Below, one piece after another: positions 25,992 to 33,329 of a stretch of DNA of 64,000 bases. Numbering within the stretch: position 1 is the first letter of the stretch; each line of letters opens with the position of its first letter. Under the pieces are notes generated by a model that saw nothing but the letters and a program-made list of their open reading frames with translations, ran no database searches and was not told the DNA's origin. Origin of the DNA: CAYMPH01 sp964529415 (GTDB lineage: Bacteria > Spirochaetota > UBA4802 > UBA5550); assembly GCA_964529415.1 (NCBI GenBank), contig CAZGWD010000005.1, positions 124,001 through 188,000 of the forward strand. Direction: 5' to 3'. A program made the translations under genes and the position numbers.

Positions 25992-26504
25992 TTATTCAAC
26001 TGGTCTTCCATTATGATATAAACCTTTTCTTATGATTTTTCCATTAGGATCATATAATGCTCCCTGTCCGTCAGCTTCACCATTTTTAAATTGACCTACA
26101 TATTTAAAGCCACTACCAATGATATAAGTTCCCCAGCCTTCTTTTTTACCATCTTTCCATTGTTCTGAATATTTTTTATCGCCTGGGTATGTCATAATAC
26201 CATACCCATTTATACAATCACCCTGTTCACACTTTGGAGAATATGTTTTTAAATACTGCTCCAATGATACTGAAGGAATATATTGCCTGCCAAACTTATA
26301 ATATTTTCCTTGCATTGCTGATTGAAACTTTTCGTAAGCTTCAATAATGTCAGCGTCTGATTATGAATTTTCTAATTCAATTTTAAAAACATCTTGTGTT
26401 TTTTGTACTTGGCCACTCATGGTACTTAAATCATACGCATGTGAAGATGTAAAAAGAAATAATGAAAACAATAATACAATCGGAATGATAGCTATTTTTT
26501 TCAT
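25992..26504 (-). pseudogene. MORN-repeat protein gene interrupted by a stop codon
   Basis: Reading from the ATG gives a signal peptide (KKIAIIPIVLLFSLFLFTSSHA) and YDLSTMSG, then a TAA at 26361-26363, then SDADIIEAYEKFQSAM and the same SVSLEQYLKTYSPKCEQG block and two to three MORN units, ending in GLYHNGRPVE. The intact paralogue has Gln at the stop position (SSQSEADII), so a single CAA-to-TAA change explains it. The repeat array is also shorter. Internal initiation at the later ATG would give a 107-aa fragment without signal peptide. Confidence 0.8.
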
Positions 26505-26535
26505 TTAACAATGACCTTATTATAGAATTTTTAAT

Positions 26536-26569
26536 AATATTGGCACTCTATAGTTTCAATGTCAATATT
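26536..26569. promoter_or_regulatory. Inverted repeat upstream of the MORN pseudogene
   Basis: AATATTGGCA and TGTCAATATT form 10-bp arms with one G-T pair around a 14-base spacer. It lies some 30 bp upstream of the pseudogene start and could be an operator or a hairpin. Nothing else was found between here and attR apart from the subterminal repeat. Confidence 0.35.
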
Positions 26570-26667
26570 CTTTTAAAATTTGAAACAAATATTCATTGTA
26601 ATAATTAGAGAGGTTAATTATGAATTGAATGGAATAATTATTAAGTATTCCATAATCATTTTCCCCG

Positions 26668-26681
26668 TGTCAGATAAATGT
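26668..26681 (+). repeat. Subterminal repeat near attR, partner of the left copy
   Basis: TGTCAGATAAATGT, identical to the copy in front of the integrase and in the same orientation. Here it runs on into a second TGTCAGAT, making a tandem pair. Arm-type binding sites for integrase or excisionase near both ends are expected in such elements. Confidence 0.5.
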
Positions 26682-26814
26682 CAGATTGATTTTCAATACG
26701 CCACTAATCATGATAACGTAAAATCATATAAAATGCTTGACTCTCTTCTATATTATAAATACATATTAGTATATAATAATTTAAAAAGAAACGCCATTGT
26801 CAGGGTTTGGTTTA

Positions 26815-26861
26815 GTCTCCAAAACCGACTGTTGCAGGTTCGAGTCCTGCATCGCCTGCAT
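26815..26861 (+). repeat. attR: right copy of the 47-bp direct repeat
   Basis: Exact duplicate of the tRNA-Trp 3' half, from GTCTCC to GCCTGCAT. No tRNA 5' half lies upstream of it, so it is not a functional tRNA. It marks the right boundary of the element. Confidence 0.95.
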
Positions 26862-26913
26862 TTCGACATTGCTCAATACGAGCATTTCAGCTTTACACAG
26901 TGCGAGCACAACG

Positions 26914-26949
26914 GGACGTTTTCGAACTTACGGAAACGTCCTTTTTTTT
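26914..26949 (+). terminator. Terminator downstream of attR, probably that of the original tRNA-Trp locus
   Basis: GGACGTTTTC and GGAAACGTCC form a 10-bp stem with one G-T pair, loop GAACTTAC extended by one C, followed by eight T. In an empty site this hairpin would lie about 50 bases after tRNA-Trp, so it is likely the tRNA's own terminator, displaced by the insertion. Confidence 0.8.
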
Positions 26950-26983
26950 CTCAGGAATCTTCAATATAAAAGCTGAAAGCTTT

Positions 26984-27012
26984 TTGACAACTCCCTGCCC
27001 AACAGTTGTCAA
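26984..27012. promoter_or_regulatory. Inverted repeat overlapping the -35 region of the liv operon
   Basis: TTGACAACT, 11 bases, AGTTGTCAA: perfect 9-bp arms. The right arm overlaps the expected -35 region of the TATAAT promoter just downstream. This is a good position for a repressor that senses the transported substrate. Confidence 0.45.
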
Positions 27013-27037
27013 ACTGGAAAAATGAATTTAGTATAAT
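27006..27037 (+). promoter_or_regulatory. Candidate promoter of the liv operon
   Basis: TATAAT (27032-27037) is a perfect -10. The -35 is less clear: TTGTCA lies 20 bases upstream within the inverted repeat. A second TTGACA at 27040-27045 may start another promoter with a weak -10. Confidence 0.4.
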
Positions 27038-27162
27038 TCTTGACAAACAGTCTGTAAAAAAAAATTGTTAATGAAAATATTTGTTATATACAGGTTTATT
27101 TTTTGCATAAATTTCGGTTCACAGTAATAAATTTTCAACCTTAAATACAGGAGTGAAAAAAA

Positions 27163-28284
27163 ATGAAAAAGCTAATTGCCGTACTTATAATCATCATATT
27201 GCCTGCTCTGATTATCACGGGATGCAAACCATCAAATAATGGAAATATTATCAAGATTGCTTTTGTTTCTCCTTTAACCGGAGATGTGGCTGCCATGGGA
27301 CAGGGTATGAAAAACGGAGCAATGCTTGCAATTGAAGACGCAAATAATAAATATAAGGATCTCGGATTTACATTTGAATTAATGCCGCTTGATGACAGGG
27401 CTGATCCCAAAGAAGCTGTAAATGCCGCAAATCAGATAATTTCCGACAAAAATGTATATGGAATAATCGGCCACCTGAACTCAGGCTGTTCAATTCCGGC
27501 CTCTGCTGTTTACAATAAACGCAACATGGTTATGATATCGCCCGCATCAACTAATCCGAAACTAACCCAGCAGGGACTGGAAAATGTTTTCAGGCTCTGC
27601 ACTACAGATGACGTACAGGGAACTTTTGCGGCAGACAGATTGCTAAAAATTGGATTGAAAAACATTGCAGTTATTCACGACAAAACCCCTTACGGGCAGG
27701 GTTTGGCTGAAGAATTTAAAAAAACAATTGAAGCCGGCAATGGAAAAGTCTTGTCTTTTGAAGGCATCAGCATGGGCGATAAAGATTTCAATGCGATTCT
27801 GATTAAAATGAAAACTCTCAGGCCGGACGCAATATACTTTGGCGGAATGTACCAGGAAGGCGGACTGCTTTCCAGGCAGGCAAAAGAAATGGGACTCAGG
27901 GTTCCTGTAATCGGAGGCGATGGATTATATACCAGCGAGTATATTAAAATTGCCGGCATTCCATCCGAAGGTGACATGACCACATCAATAGGCCTTCCTC
28001 CGGAAAAACTTCCCAAATCAAAAGAATTTATTTCAAAATATACTGCCAAATATCCAAACTACGACATGCAGCCTTATGATCCGACCACTTATGACGCAAC
28101 TGCCCTTCTTGCATATGCGATTGTACAGGCAAAAAAAGATAAATCTAAAATACTGGAAATAATAAAAAACGTTAAATTTGACGGAGTAACAGGACCGGTG
28201 CAATTTGACAAAAAAGGCGACACATTGAATAAAGCAGTTACAATGTATATAGTAAAAAACGGCAAATGGATAGTTAAAGAATAA
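27163..28284 (+). CDS. livJ: ABC transporter substrate-binding lipoprotein, branched-chain amino acid type
   Basis: Captures the substrate outside the cytoplasmic membrane. The leader KKLIAVLIIIILPALIITGC has a canonical lipobox, so the protein is lipid-anchored at Cys21. The mature part starts IKIAFVSPLTGDVAAMGQGMKNGAMLAIEDAN, the Peripla_BP_6 signature; VYGIIGHLNSGCSIPAS and MISPASTNP line the binding cleft in the family. Length 373 aa is normal. An AGGAGTG site precedes the ATG. The ligand (Leu/Ile/Val, or another small amino acid or amide such as urea in related systems) cannot be told from sequence. First gene of a five-gene overlapping operon. Confidence 0.92.
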   Translation: MKKLIAVLIIIILPALIITGCKPSNNGNIIKIAFVSPLTGDVAAMGQGMKNGAMLAIEDANNKYKDLGFTFELMPLDDRADPKEAVNAANQIISDKNVYGIIGHLNSGCSIPASAVYNKRNMVMISPASTNPKLTQQGLENVFRLCTTDDVQGTFAADRLLKIGLKNIAVIHDKTPYGQGLAEEFKKTIEAGNGKVLSFEGISMGDKDFNAILIKMKTLRPDAIYFGGMYQEGGLLSRQAKEMGLRVPVIGGDGLYTSEYIKIAGIPSEGDMTTSIGLPPEKLPKSKEFISKYTAKYPNYDMQPYDPTTYDATALLAYAIVQAKKDKSKILEIIKNVKFDGVTGPVQFDKKGDTLNKAVTMYIVKNGKWIVKE

Positions 28285-29180
28285 TGCTGCTTCAACAGTT
28301 ACTGAACGGGATTACCCTTGGCAGTATATACGCCCTGATTTCATTGGGCTACACCATGGTTTACGGCATACTGCAGATGATTAATTTTGCACACTCGGAA
28401 ATTTTTATGCTTGGAGCCTACATTGGTCTTGGCGTGCTTATCGGCCTTGGCGCAGTGGCGCATTCTCATTCTGAAATTGCGTTGCTCGTAATTCTGATTG
28501 CAGCGATTATCGGCAGCGGGGCATTCGGAGTCATTATTGAACGTTTTGCCTACAGGCCTCTGCGCCATTCCGGTCGTCTGGCTCCGCTCATATCTGCAAT
28601 AGGCGTATCAATTGTATTGCAAAACCTTGTTATGGTACTGGTCAGTCCGCAATCCCTGACTTTCCCGCAAATAATTGAACCAAGGCAGTTTTCCTTTTAT
28701 GGGGTGATGATCAACTCTCTGCAGATAATGATTATCTGCATATCAGTATGCCTCATGGCAATTCTGCATTTTTTTATTAACAGGACCAAATTAGGTACTG
28801 CTATCCGCGCAGCATCCGCGGATAGGGAAACAGCAGCGCTAATGGGAATTAATACCAACAAAATAATCTCTCTGGTTTTTTTTATCGGAGGCGGACTTGG
28901 AGGCGCGGCAGGCGTTCTGGTTGGAATGTTCTATGGAAGCATTAAGTACAACATGGGGTTTATATATGGAATCAAAGCCTTTACTGCAGCGGTTCTGGGC
29001 GGAATTGGAAATATTCCGGGAGCGATGATCGGCGGACTTGCACTTGGCATACTTGAAAGTCTGGGAGCAGGATATATATCATCAGCCTATAAAGATGTTA
29101 TAGCTTTCGTTATACTTATTATTGTATTGATTATCCGGCCAAACGGAATATTCGGCACAAGGACTCAGAATAAATGCTGA
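28284..29180 (+). CDS. livH: Branched-chain amino acid ABC transporter permease LivH
   Basis: Inner-membrane permease of 298 aa with about eight hydrophobic segments. The start LLQQLLNGITLGSIYALISLGYTMVYGILQMINFAHSE is diagnostic for LivH, as are GTAIRAASADRETAALMGI (coupling loop to the ATPase) and GIKAFTAAVLGGIGNIPGAMIGG. The ATG overlaps the livJ stop by one base, and the stop overlaps livM by seven bases. Confidence 0.95.
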   Translation: MLLQQLLNGITLGSIYALISLGYTMVYGILQMINFAHSEIFMLGAYIGLGVLIGLGAVAHSHSEIALLVILIAAIIGSGAFGVIIERFAYRPLRHSGRLAPLISAIGVSIVLQNLVMVLVSPQSLTFPQIIEPRQFSFYGVMINSLQIMIICISVCLMAILHFFINRTKLGTAIRAASADRETAALMGINTNKIISLVFFIGGGLGGAAGVLVGMFYGSIKYNMGFIYGIKAFTAAVLGGIGNIPGAMIGGLALGILESLGAGYISSAYKDVIAFVILIIVLIIRPNGIFGTRTQNKC

Positions 29181-30163
29181 CAAAACTTAAACAGATCTCT
29201 CCTGTACTTTTTATAACTACTCTGATTGCCGGTGTTTACGCTCTTCATTTAATTGAAGCTTTTTATGCATTACATATATTCTCATTGATCGGGATTTACA
29301 TTTTAATTGTTCTTGGTCTCAATCTTGTAATCGGTTATTCAGGGGTGCTCGATTTAGGCTTTATGGCTTTTTATGCCATAGCCGCATATACAGCAGCTCT
29401 TCTCTCAGCCAAAGGCGTATCATTCTGGCTTTGTCTGCCGGCTTCAATCCTTGTCACCTGCACATTCCGTTATATCCTTGGACGTCCGATCATGCGGCTC
29501 AAGGGCGATTATATGGCAATAGTTACTCTTGGATTCGGCGAAATCACCCGTCTTATCTTAAACAACTTTGACCTGCTCACCAACGGCCCCAAGGGCCTCC
29601 CGCGTGTAGGCGAGCATATCGGCAAAATTAATTTTTTTGGAATTCAAATAATTGAAGAATACCAGTATTTTTATCTCATATTATTTTTTATAATAATCGC
29701 GATCATTGGAATTAAACTGATTGAAAAATCCAAATACGGACGCGCATTTATCTGCATACGCGAAGACGAGACTGCAGCGGAAGTCTGCGGAATAAATATT
29801 GTAAGGATCAAGATGCTCGCATTTGTGCTCAGCGCGGGCCTTGCAGCAACAGCTGGAACAATTTATACTCACTGGATCGGTTTTATAAGCCCTGAATCTT
29901 TTACATTCTGGGAATCAATAATGCTGGTTGCAATGATTGTGCTTGGCGGAATCGGCAATATTGCAGGAATTATCTTAGGAACCATACTGCTTGTCGGCGG
30001 ACCGGAAGTGCTGCGTTACAATCTCGGGGCTGATCTTGTGCTGTACCGTATGCTGATCTTTGGAGTGCTCATGGTTGTAATGGTTCTGTTCCGGCCTCAG
30101 GGGATTATCCCTGAGAAACGACACGAATGGGAATTGAAGGATACAGATAAAGATGCTACTTAA
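29174..30163 (+). CDS. livM: Branched-chain amino acid ABC transporter permease LivM
   Basis: Second permease, 329 aa, with about nine membrane segments. IYILIVLGLNLVIGYSGVLDLGFMAFYAIAAY and YGRAFICIREDETAAEVCGINIVRIKMLAFVLSA are family signatures; the latter is the coupling helix contacting the ATPase. VLGGIGNIAGIILG is the conserved late segment. The gene overlaps both neighbours, so the five proteins should be made in a fixed ratio. Confidence 0.95.
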   Translation: MLTKLKQISPVLFITTLIAGVYALHLIEAFYALHIFSLIGIYILIVLGLNLVIGYSGVLDLGFMAFYAIAAYTAALLSAKGVSFWLCLPASILVTCTFRYILGRPIMRLKGDYMAIVTLGFGEITRLILNNFDLLTNGPKGLPRVGEHIGKINFFGIQIIEEYQYFYLILFFIIIAIIGIKLIEKSKYGRAFICIREDETAAEVCGINIVRIKMLAFVLSAGLAATAGTIYTHWIGFISPESFTFWESIMLVAMIVLGGIGNIAGIILGTILLVGGPEVLRYNLGADLVLYRMLIFGVLMVVMVLFRPQGIIPEKRHEWELKDTDKDAT

Positions 30164-30917
30164 AATCAATAATATCAGCAAACACTTTATAGGATTAAAG
30201 GCGCTTGATGATATCAGTTTTGAGGTCAATGAGCATGAGATCTTTTCTGTAATCGGCCCCAATGGAGCAGGGAAAACCACTTTCTTCAATGTGCTTTCAG
30301 GGATATACGCCCCGAGCTCAGGGGAGATTATTTTTGCTGGTGAAAATATCAGCAACCTGCCTCCTCATGAAATTGCAGGCAAGGGCATATCACGAACTTT
30401 TCAAAATCTCCGTCTGTTTCCTCACATGACTGTTCTGGAAAACATTCTAAGCGGAACTTTTGTGCGAAACAGTTATACATTAATAGATGCAATTCTCCGC
30501 ACCAGACGCTACAGGGAAAATGAAAATACAGATATTTCCTATGCTTCATATATTGCAAATCTTGTGGGAATAAACGGAAGGGACAATGAACTTGCTAAAA
30601 ATCTTGCCTATGGCGATCAGAAAAAACTGGAAATCGCCCGGGCGCTTGCAGGCAAACCGCAGTTATTGCTGATAGACGAACCTGCAGCAGGCATGAATCC
30701 CAAAGAGACAGAAGAAGTCGCTTCACTTATAAAAAAAATCAACAGCATGGGAATAACAATTATCCTGATAGAACATGACATGAAATTAGTAATGAATATT
30801 TCAAATAATATAGCTGTTCTCGACTATGGTGTTAAACTGGCCCAGGGCTCACCCAGGGAGATCAAGTCCAATCCAAAAGTTATTGAGGCATATTTAGGGA
30901 GCACCCATTATGCTTGA
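30153..30917 (+). CDS. livG: Branched-chain amino acid ABC transporter ATPase LivG
   Basis: 254-aa ATPase with Walker A GPNGAGKTT, Q-loop in SRTFQNLRLF, signature region LAYGDQKKLEIARALA (degenerate LSGGQ as is usual for LivG), Walker B LLLIDEPAAGMNP and the switch His in LIEHDM. The family extension at the C-terminus (SPREIKSNPKVIEAYLG) is present. It pairs with LivF to power the LivHM channel. Confidence 0.95.
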   Translation: MLLKINNISKHFIGLKALDDISFEVNEHEIFSVIGPNGAGKTTFFNVLSGIYAPSSGEIIFAGENISNLPPHEIAGKGISRTFQNLRLFPHMTVLENILSGTFVRNSYTLIDAILRTRRYRENENTDISYASYIANLVGINGRDNELAKNLAYGDQKKLEIARALAGKPQLLLIDEPAAGMNPKETEEVASLIKKINSMGITIILIEHDMKLVMNISNNIAVLDYGVKLAQGSPREIKSNPKVIEAYLGSTHYA

Positions 30918-31617
30918 ACTTAAAAATATCAGCAGTTCCTACCAGGAAAATCTTGTGCTTAAAAAAATATCACTTCAGCTTACAGAAGGGGAGATTGTCA
31001 CCATTATTGGCGCAAACGGTGCAGGCAAAACAACACTGCTTAAAACAATAATGAATACTGTAAAAATCAAGCAAGGCGAAATATTATTTAATAATAAATT
31101 GCTCAACAAACTTCATACTGAAGATATAGTAAAATGCGGGATAGCCCTCTGCCCTGAAGGCCGTAAAATATTTCCGGATCTGACTGTGCTTGAGAATCTG
31201 CAAATCGGAGCATATATACGCACGGATAAAAAGTCGATAAACGAAACTATAGAAAAAAACTTCACTCTCTTCCCTATTTTAAAAGACAGGTTCAGGCAAA
31301 AAGGCGGAACACTATCCGGCGGCGAGCAGCAGATGCTTGCTATAGCCAGAGCGCTCATGGCTGCCCCTCGCCTGCTGCTGCTCGATGAGCCTTCACTTGG
31401 CCTTGCGCCGATTATGGTTGATAAAATCTGCGATATAATCAAGGAGATAAACCAGCAGGGCGTTACAATACTGCTTGTTGAACAAAACGCGAACATGGCG
31501 CTGAATATTTCCAATCGCGGATATGTACTTGAAACAGGAGAGATATCTCTATCCGGCACAAGCAAGGAACTTCTCGGAAACCCTCAGGTAAAAAACGCCT
31601 ATCTTGGCGGAGAGTAA
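30910..31617 (+). CDS. livF: Branched-chain amino acid ABC transporter ATPase LivF
   Basis: 235-aa ATPase with Walker A GANGAGKTT, CPEGRKIFPDLTVLENL (LivF hallmark), signature LSGGEQQMLAIARALM, Walker B LLLLDEPSLGLAP and switch HQ replaced by the usual LLVEQN. It ends the operon; only eight bases separate it from the convergent gene and no terminator is visible. Confidence 0.95.
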   Translation: MLELKNISSSYQENLVLKKISLQLTEGEIVTIIGANGAGKTTLLKTIMNTVKIKQGEILFNNKLLNKLHTEDIVKCGIALCPEGRKIFPDLTVLENLQIGAYIRTDKKSINETIEKNFTLFPILKDRFRQKGGTLSGGEQQMLAIARALMAAPRLLLLDEPSLGLAPIMVDKICDIIKEINQQGVTILLVEQNANMALNISNRGYVLETGEISLSGTSKELLGNPQVKNAYLGGE

Positions 31618-31624
31618 GGGAAAA

Positions 31625-32059
31625 CTATTGCTTTAAAATTCTTTTTAAATATTCCTCAAGATGTTTCTGCTGCGCTGATTTTGATATTATAATTTTTTCT
31701 GATACATTATTATTTTTATATCGAACAAGCACGCCGGAAGTTTTTATCCGTTCCTTAATATGAATGCCGGTGTTTTTAATAATATCATCAAAAAGAATAA
31801 TCAGTGTTTTAAAATCTGCCGCATTGATGTTTCTGCGGGCTTCCCTTCCTCCATCATACATCCCGGACGAGCTCATTTCACGTTTCACAGGAACATACGA
31901 TATGCTTTCCTTATTAATAATATATTCATTTCCGTTCCCATCGAGATATATTAGTTTTTTGACAACCGAATTATCTGCATGCAAAATTGTTTGTGCATTA
32001 CAATAAAAAATAGTAATTAAAAAAAATATTAAAGTAAATATGAATTTTGTTTTATTCAT
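31625..32059 (-). CDS. Exported protein of unknown function
   Basis: 144 aa with a signal peptide (FIFTLIFFLITIFYCNAQ, cleavage likely after NAQ). The mature part is polar, with YLDGNGNEYIINKESISYVPV near the start, which recalls short periplasmic adaptors but is not diagnostic. It overlaps the upstream membrane-protein gene by eight bases. No family is recognised. Confidence 0.6.
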   Translation of the reverse strand: MNKTKFIFTLIFFLITIFYCNAQTILHADNSVVKKLIYLDGNGNEYIINKESISYVPVKREMSSSGMYDGGREARRNINAADFKTLIILFDDIIKNTGIHIKERIKTSGVLVRYKNNNVSEKIIISKSAQQKHLEEYLKRILKQ

Positions 32060-32576
32060 TCCTTATCTCCCTTTTCATATTCAGATAAAATCTCCCCATT
32101 CCTATATCATATTCAGTTATAAAATAAATGAACATGGTAATATCACAATATATAAGCCCTATAATTGAAAAGAAAGAATTAAAAATAAAAATTCTGCAAA
32201 TTGTGCTTATAAGAGTATTGCTTAGTTTAAAAATTGTTACATCCATATTTTTATAATTATTGATGCACTCATAAAAAACCATGCTGCAGGTAAAAAGAGA
32301 TGTTTTCATTCCCAGGTATGAATTGAAAAGCGCGCGCCCTCCTTTTCCGTCTTTTATATCAAGCGGAAGCTGCTTTGTAACTCCCCATAACATGGAGTGA
32401 GCCAGGTCTCTGCTCGATTGATTTACATTTGAATCCATATTGATGGATGAAAGATGGAATTTATGATATTCAATGGAATTTTTTAAAATTTTTCTCCACA
32501 GCCCTATTCTAATTTTTTTATAAATCATAAGCAAAACCAGAATTACAGCGAAAATTCCAAAACCAATCCAATTCAT
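32052..32576 (-). CDS. Membrane protein of unknown function
   Basis: 174 aa: one N-terminal anchor (FGIFAVILVLLMIY) with a basic stretch following, a polar middle (residues 35-90) and two C-terminal membrane segments (ISTICRIFIFNSFFSIIGLIY and ITMFIYFITEYDIG). It is coupled by overlap to the exported protein downstream; the two are probably partners. No family is recognised. Confidence 0.6.
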   Translation of the reverse strand: MNWIGFGIFAVILVLLMIYKKIRIGLWRKILKNSIEYHKFHLSSINMDSNVNQSSRDLAHSMLWGVTKQLPLDIKDGKGGRALFNSYLGMKTSLFTCSMVFYECINNYKNMDVTIFKLSNTLISTICRIFIFNSFFSIIGLIYCDITMFIYFITEYDIGMGRFYLNMKREIRNE

Positions 32577-32629
32577 AGAATTTATCCTTAATAGAAATCT
32601 GTTAAAAGATAATATTTCTTTATTACAAA

Positions 32630-32946
32630 CCCCCTGTCCCCAAAAGGGGGCACGTGATAATTAATCAATTCTTCGATAATTCGTATTTTATAATTTCTGT
32701 AATATTAGCAATAATACATCTTTAACTTCGATGTACAATGTTTTTAATTTCAAGACTTTTATAAAATTCGTTACTGTATCTCTCATATTTTCTCGAATAT
32801 TTCCTGCAAGTTCAACATTAATCATGTTTTACAATTCTTTGATTTGTATTAAACACTTGCATTTCACCCCTACTCGCCCCCTTTGGGGGACGGGGGGAGA
32901 TTGTTGAATTTGTATTATTTTCCAAAAAATCCAGAACTAGCATAAA
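32630..32946 (-). pseudogene. DUF559-type element, degenerate copy A
   Basis: The interval starts with a CCCCCTGTCCCC / AAAAGGGGG hairpin and has GCCCCCTTTGGGGG with a G-run at the other end. Between them, read on the reverse strand, is a remnant with ELAGNIRENM and LKTLYIEVKDVL, which aligns with the end of DUF559 (VSR-like) endonucleases and with copies B and C. A 45-aa open piece survives but the catalytic core is gone. Outside the right hairpin is a short tail (TTTTCCA ... AGC ... AAAAA) shared with the other copies. Confidence 0.65.
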
Positions 32947-32950
32947 AAAT

Positions 32951-33157
32951 TTATTTTACATTTTTTCCTTTGCCGCTTAATACTCTTGCCGGCAGAAAAA
33001 GTATTCCTTTGATAAAACTTAAAATTCCCTCCACTGCAAATCCCAGAATCCGGAACGGGATAAGTATCAGCCAAACTATCGGATATAAAAATAATGCAAT
33101 TAATGCAAGCGGCCAGCAGAGAAAAAATAATATTATCCACAGCAGGAATTTTATCAT
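32951..33157 (-). CDS. Small hydrophobic membrane protein
   Basis: 68 aa with a GAGGAT site. Almost the whole protein is hydrophobic (LLWIILFFLCWPLALIALFL, then VWLILIPFRILGFAVEG), with a basic tail GKGKNVK, so two helices with the C-terminus inside are likely. It resembles short YqaE-like or phage-holin-like membrane proteins only in general character. It is divergent from the pseudokinase module. Confidence 0.55.
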   Translation of the reverse strand: MIKFLLWIILFFLCWPLALIALFLYPIVWLILIPFRILGFAVEGILSFIKGILFLPARVLSGKGKNVK

Positions 33158-33211
33158 AAAAATTATCCTCGCATTTAAAGATTTTATTTGATACTGTAAA
33201 GAAAATTATAT

Positions 33212-33229
33212 ATTGACAATGTTGTCAAT
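33212..33229. promoter_or_regulatory. Perfect 8-bp palindrome upstream of the pseudokinase module
   Basis: ATTGACAA, TG, TTGTCAAT. The first half contains a TTGACA that could be a -35 box, with TAAGTT about 17 bases downstream as a weak -10. It lies in the divergent gap between the small membrane protein and the module, so it may be an operator for one or both. Half-sites resemble those in front of the liv operon. Confidence 0.45.
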
Positions 33230-33329
33230 TAGGATTAAGTTCAAACAGACTGATTCTGAAAAGGAAGAAATGATTTTTTTATTCCGGAAACAGCAATCAA
33301 TTACAACTATATTTCATAAAGGCTATAAT

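Larger units (their letters stand above)
17124..26861. mobile_element. Integrative element of about 9.7 kb in tRNA-Trp
   Basis: The element is bounded by two perfect 47-bp copies of the tRNA-Trp 3' half, with a tyrosine recombinase directly inside the left end. Inside are an excisionase-like gene, a primase-helicase, an iteron-like origin candidate and cargo (a 484-aa unknown, small membrane proteins, a lipoprotein, MORN-repeat genes). No capsid, terminase or conjugation genes are seen, so it resembles a satellite or a mobilised replicating island and not a full prophage or ICE. Its genes are more A/T-rich than the flanking housekeeping genes. Excision would restore tRNA-Trp next to the terminator now found beyond the right end. 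Confidence 0.9.

Noticed and set aside
26580..26969. Forward open frame of 129 codons crossing attR
   Set aside because: It runs through the attachment repeat and the displaced tRNA terminator, so it is a chance frame.
33213..33329. Upstream extension of the pseudokinase frame to a TTG
   Set aside because: The extension would start inside the palindrome/promoter and has no ribosome binding site; the zinc ribbon begins right after the chosen ATG.
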